From: Prorocentrum cordatum
Lineage: Eukaryota; Sar; Dinophyceae; Prorocentrales; Prorocentraceae
Length of the DNA stretch: 64,000 nt
Reading direction: 5' to 3'
Assembly: GCA_963575745.1 (NCBI GenBank)
Contig: CAUYUJ010012558.1
Span: forward strand, 988,203-1,052,202
A program made the translations under genes and the position numbers. How positions within the stretch are numbered: the stretch's first letter is position 1; each line of letters begins with the position of its first letter. The notes under the pieces were generated by a model. It saw nothing but the letters and a program-made list of their open reading frames with translations. It was not told where the DNA came from and did not search any database. This document shows, one piece after another, positions 60,841 to 64,000 of this stretch.

Positions 60841-61850
60841 GCTTGTGTTTACATGATGCTTGTTTGGCAGACGGTTCGGCTCCGCGAGCAGCATGCGGGA
60901 GCTCAAAGTGGAACCCAAGCCCCTGCACCATCTCAACAACACGTGTGATGCTAACGAACAAGCTGTCTCGACTGGATACATGTGGTGTCAGCTGGGCTGG
61001 GTCACGTAAAACAACTCGTCGAGCCTACACCATCTCTGCGCGATAGCTTATTGCAGGGCCCGGGCTCATGATACGTTGAGTCAGACTGCTGCGCTCTGGC
61101 ATCACATAACAAAGTTGGCGGTCGGAAGATCGGTCACGTTTGCCTTGCAGCGTAGCTGCACTCGACGCTCGAGAAAGTGTTTCTCTCGTGTGCTACTGTG
61201 TTCAGCCGAAGAGTGAGCGCGCTGCGGGAATTCCATGACTACTTGACAGATGTGGTCTGGCTTCTGCAGGCTCATGCGCATGGAGCGAACATGCATGCAA
61301 CCATATCATGACGTCCTGAGCTTTCCCGCAAAAAAAAAAATCGACGCTTGCAAGTGCCACTACTTGCAGTCATGTCTCTGGTCGAACCGCAACTCGCTTG
61401 TACAAGACTCGCTAAATCACGAGAGCTCTATCAAAAGACAGTGAAACTAGATATGCAGGCTTTCTTCTGCATGGCAGCTTTGGGGGCAATGCGGCGGAGA
61501 CCAAAACGCAGCTGGAAACAACCTGCGTGTGCCTGTTCAACAATTGCTCGCACGAAACATAGTTGATGCGATTACATGTCATAAAACATCGTGTGTGACA
61601 GGTAAGGAAGTGCAATCTTACGCAACATTGAGGGAGTATGCCAGCCAATATGGCAGCCAGCCGTTGCCACCGCTTCGCCGAACATACGAACCATACCGTT
61701 CGAGGTGTTACGAAGGAGCCATCGTACACCTGCACTACCACGAGTGGCGGCAGTTCCCGATTAAGAGTCTGCTTATGCTGTGCAAGTGTGCCGACGTGCT
61801 CAACCCCTCCACCCTCGCATTCGAGCAAAGGGTTACCCTCGAACGTGGTG
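60841..61850. other. No gene recognised
   Basis: Complex sequence of moderate GC with an A-run at 61330. Frames of 60-150 codons on both strands show no recognisable motif. Confidence 0.35.
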
Positions 61851-61985
61851 CCAACGATGACAACCACAACGAGACCTTATACAATGATAACAACGATCAC
61901 AAGGCTAACGATGATCACAACGACAACGATCACAACGACGACAACGTTCACAACGATCACAACGATCACACCGCTCAGATGCGGT
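61851..61985. repeat. GATCACAAC-type tandem repeat
   Basis: ACGATCACAACGACAACG-like units repeat with a 9-12 bp period. The Asp/Asn/His-rich frame across it is a repeat product. Confidence 0.75.
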
Positions 61986-62655
61986 GCAGAGAAGAAAGTG
62001 TCATCGGCAACCGCTCTCAAGCGCAAACGCCGAGAGCACTCTACACTGCATTACTCCAGTGGGGGCCAGGCGTCGCCCACAGAAGCGTGTCCAAGACGTG
62101 CCCAGAGGTCTGCACCACATTAGGTTGGTCAATGCTGCCCCCCTGGAAAAATTGACGGCAAATGATTGGCGTCGGCTTCATGGCTCCGGTTTGGACGATC
62201 AGTCGAACGGAATATGGAGGGAAGCACCATTCAAGTAGCTGCGCAGAGCATGTGTGCAATTAGGTGTTGCTGCGGCCGTTAATGTGTATTCCAACGGGCT
62301 CCTCTCACTAGGTTGGTCGGTACTGTTAGTGGCGGACTGTCCTTGCATTCATTGCGATCTCTTGTTTCCCCTGACTGTTGATCTCTATGGGTTGATGCGA
62401 GCAATCTCTTGGATGGTGTTTCCAGGCAGAGGGTTACTTGCAGACTCTTGTTGTGCATTCGAAGCACCAGGGCTGCCACCCCTGATACCATTGTATTCAA
62501 GATCCCTCGGCTCTGCCACGCTCCATCTCGCGTCGTGTAGTCCGCAGCTCCACCGGTTTCGCAGCGGCGCGAGTTGGGTTATCTTTGAGCGCGCGCATGA
62601 TCACACATGCCACTCAGAGATATCCTGATCCATCGGGGACAAGCCACAATCGTGA
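61986..62655. other. No gene recognised
   Basis: Complex sequence with short frames only. CTAGGTTGGTCGGTACTG at 62310 partly echoes TTAGGTTGGTCAATGCTG at 62121, a weak repeat. Confidence 0.35.
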
Positions 62656-62905
62656 AGCCGAACGCTCAGCATGTGCCAGACTGCTTTGAAACCTCGCCGT
62701 CGGGGCTACCCTGGGCGAAAGCATTACCAGTCCCATGTTGCACGCACCCTCCTCTTCGCCACGCCCTGATGCTCAAGGTCTGACAGGTCTTACTCTGTAT
62801 GATCGCTGATGCCTCGGGCCGGTCAGCTCCTTTCTTCGATGCACTTGTTGTGTTCATGGTGGAAGTGTCGGCTCTGGGACTCCATCGAAGGTCGATGTGG
62901 CGCAA
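62656..62905. repeat. Dispersed repeat, copy 2
   Basis: This is the diverged second copy of 60545-60840 in the same orientation. Similarity fades after about 62830. Confidence 0.55.
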
Positions 62906-62959
62906 GCAGCAGATGAGCACTAGATTTCAAGCCCACGTCCGTCGACCTGTGAGATGAAC

Positions 62960-63500
62960 ACACATACCTTAATGACGAGGAGGCGGAGGAGGAGCGAGAA
63001 GGAGCAGGGGGAGACGGAGCAAGGAGTCAGGAGGGAGGAAGGGGCAGAGGATGAGGATGAGGATGCACAAAGAGAGAGTGGGGAAGAGTGAGGATTGATA
63101 AGACTCATGTATCCTCCTCCTTCTTCTCCGCCCCCCTCATTGTCGTCCTCCTTCTTCACCTCCACATTCACCTCCTCCTCCTCGTTATCCTCCTCCTCCG
63201 TCAGATGATCGCGGAGGGAAGACGGATACTGAGGAGAAGGATGGAGGAGCAGGAGAGGGAGAAAGACAAGAGAAGCGAGGATGAGGAGCGAGGAGCCAGG
63301 GGGATAAAAGTGGGATGAGCGAGGAGCGAGGACCAAGGAGCGAAGCTGGAGGAGGGAGCTGTGTGACGGAAGGGAGAACGACGAAGGAGGGCAGGAGAAG
63401 GAGGAATTCGGGGAAGGGGGCGGGGAGGAGCAGGAGGCAGGAGCCTGAGCAGGAGGAAGCATGAAGAGGGAGGAAGAGCGGAGGGCGCCGATGATGGAGG
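62960..63500. repeat. Purine- and pyrimidine-rich low-complexity DNA
   Basis: (GGA)-like runs at 62975-63080 and 63220-63480 surround a (CTC)-like block at 63108-63200. I see no gene. Confidence 0.7.
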
Positions 63501-63668
63501 ACTGGGAGGAGCTGCGGGCCCCAGGAATATGCACGACCACCATATCCATCCCTCATCCGTCCTCTACCCTCCACTCAACTCCCCATCGTTCCTTGGAGGG
63601 CGAGGGGGTGAGGGAGGTGGTGGTGGTGTATATTTTTGGGCAGCGTCTGTGGGAAAAAACACAGCAGC

Positions 63669-63867
63669 GTACCCAGACCCTCGACGCCGTGATTTTTTCG
63701 CAACGTCGACCCCCAAATGTCTTGTCCCATTCCCTGGAACCAGTTTTTCATCCGGAGCCGCTTTTTCACGGTCCAGGGGCCTGGTAAGGGCCCCCGGAGG
63801 CTGAAAATACGAAAGTAGCGACAATCTCCCGTCGTGAGTTTTTCACGACGCGCGGGGGTCTGGGTAC
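63669..63867. mobile_element. MITE-like element with terminal inverted repeats
   Basis: GTACCCAGACCC (63669-63680) and GGGTCTGGGTAC (63856-63867) are perfect 12-bp inverted ends. Similarity continues inward (CGTGATTTTTT against the complement of AAAAACTCACG-type sequence). Near the right end CGTCGTGA and TCACGACG form an 8-bp stem with a GTTTT loop. The element is 199 bp, non-coding and AT-richer than its ends. No clear target duplication was found. Confidence 0.55.
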
Positions 63868-64000
63868 AGGGCAGGTTTTAATACATAGGATTTTTTTAAC
63901 ATGGAGTTTTAACACATGATCAATTTGTGAATCAATTTAGGCACGAACTCATCGTTGTTTTTAGTACTAAATCCCTGCATGCACAATACATGATCCGCAC
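63868..64000. other. AT-rich end of window, no gene seen
   Basis: AT-rich complex sequence runs to the window edge. I see no feature. Confidence 0.4.

Overview
The window looks like nuclear DNA of a dinoflagellate. I infer this from the protein families: dinoflagellate-style Ty1/copia, DIRS-order and LINE retroelements, some with cytosine-methyltransferase-like domains. Supporting signs are high GC with GC-rich third codon positions, long triplet microsatellites, very sparse host genes and no operon-like gene order. A Prorocentrum-like genome is my best guess for genus, but sequence alone cannot settle it. I saw no rRNA, tRNA, CRISPR array or plastid/mitochondrial gene.

Layout. 1-4.5 kb: purine/pyrimidine low-complexity DNA, a 90-bp perfect inverted repeat around a (GTC)n tract, a 42-bp tandem repeat and an old reversed copy of a 90-bp satellite family. 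4.7-11.8 kb (minus): a DIRS-order retrotransposon with Gag-like, RT, RNase H, methyltransferase-like and tyrosine-recombinase domains, bounded by split direct repeats. 12-14.6 kb: a possible host exon, a 42-bp minisatellite and a CTTGG-rich repeat field. 14.6-17.4 kb (plus): a 5'-truncated LINE with an intact 3' part, inserted in that field. 18-21.5 kb: a small ORF, a hairpin-rich minisatellite, and a 90-bp tandem array with conserved outer ends. 22-24 kb: a possible host exon and a (CAT)n cluster. 24.2-27.4 kb (plus): a broken LINE split by a minisatellite. 29.7-31.1 kb: a second 90-bp array element with the same ends as the first. 33.8-35.7 kb (minus): another broken LINE. 36.7-45.9 kb (plus): an old Ty1/copia element with both LTRs, a primer binding site, Gag, protease, methyltransferase-like, integrase, RT, RNase H and a C-terminal membrane segment. 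46-49.4 kb: an AT-richer island of TGCAA-rich, 289-bp and 75-bp tandem repeats. 51.0-52.1 kb (minus): the best host-gene candidate. 52.35-59.55 kb (minus): a long LINE with two essentially intact ORFs joined by a +1 frame change. 59.5-64 kb: microsatellites, a diverged dispersed repeat pair and a MITE-like element with inverted ends.

How it fits together. Nearly all recognisable coding capacity belongs to retroelements of different ages. The DIRS-like terminal repeats are about 97% identical by eye and the 52-59 kb LINE is open throughout, so both look fairly young. The copia LTRs are only roughly 75-80% identical and its frames are broken. Two unrelated retroelement classes here carry methyltransferase-like domains. 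In the old elements most in-frame stops are TAG, while the intact retroelement ORFs end in TGA.
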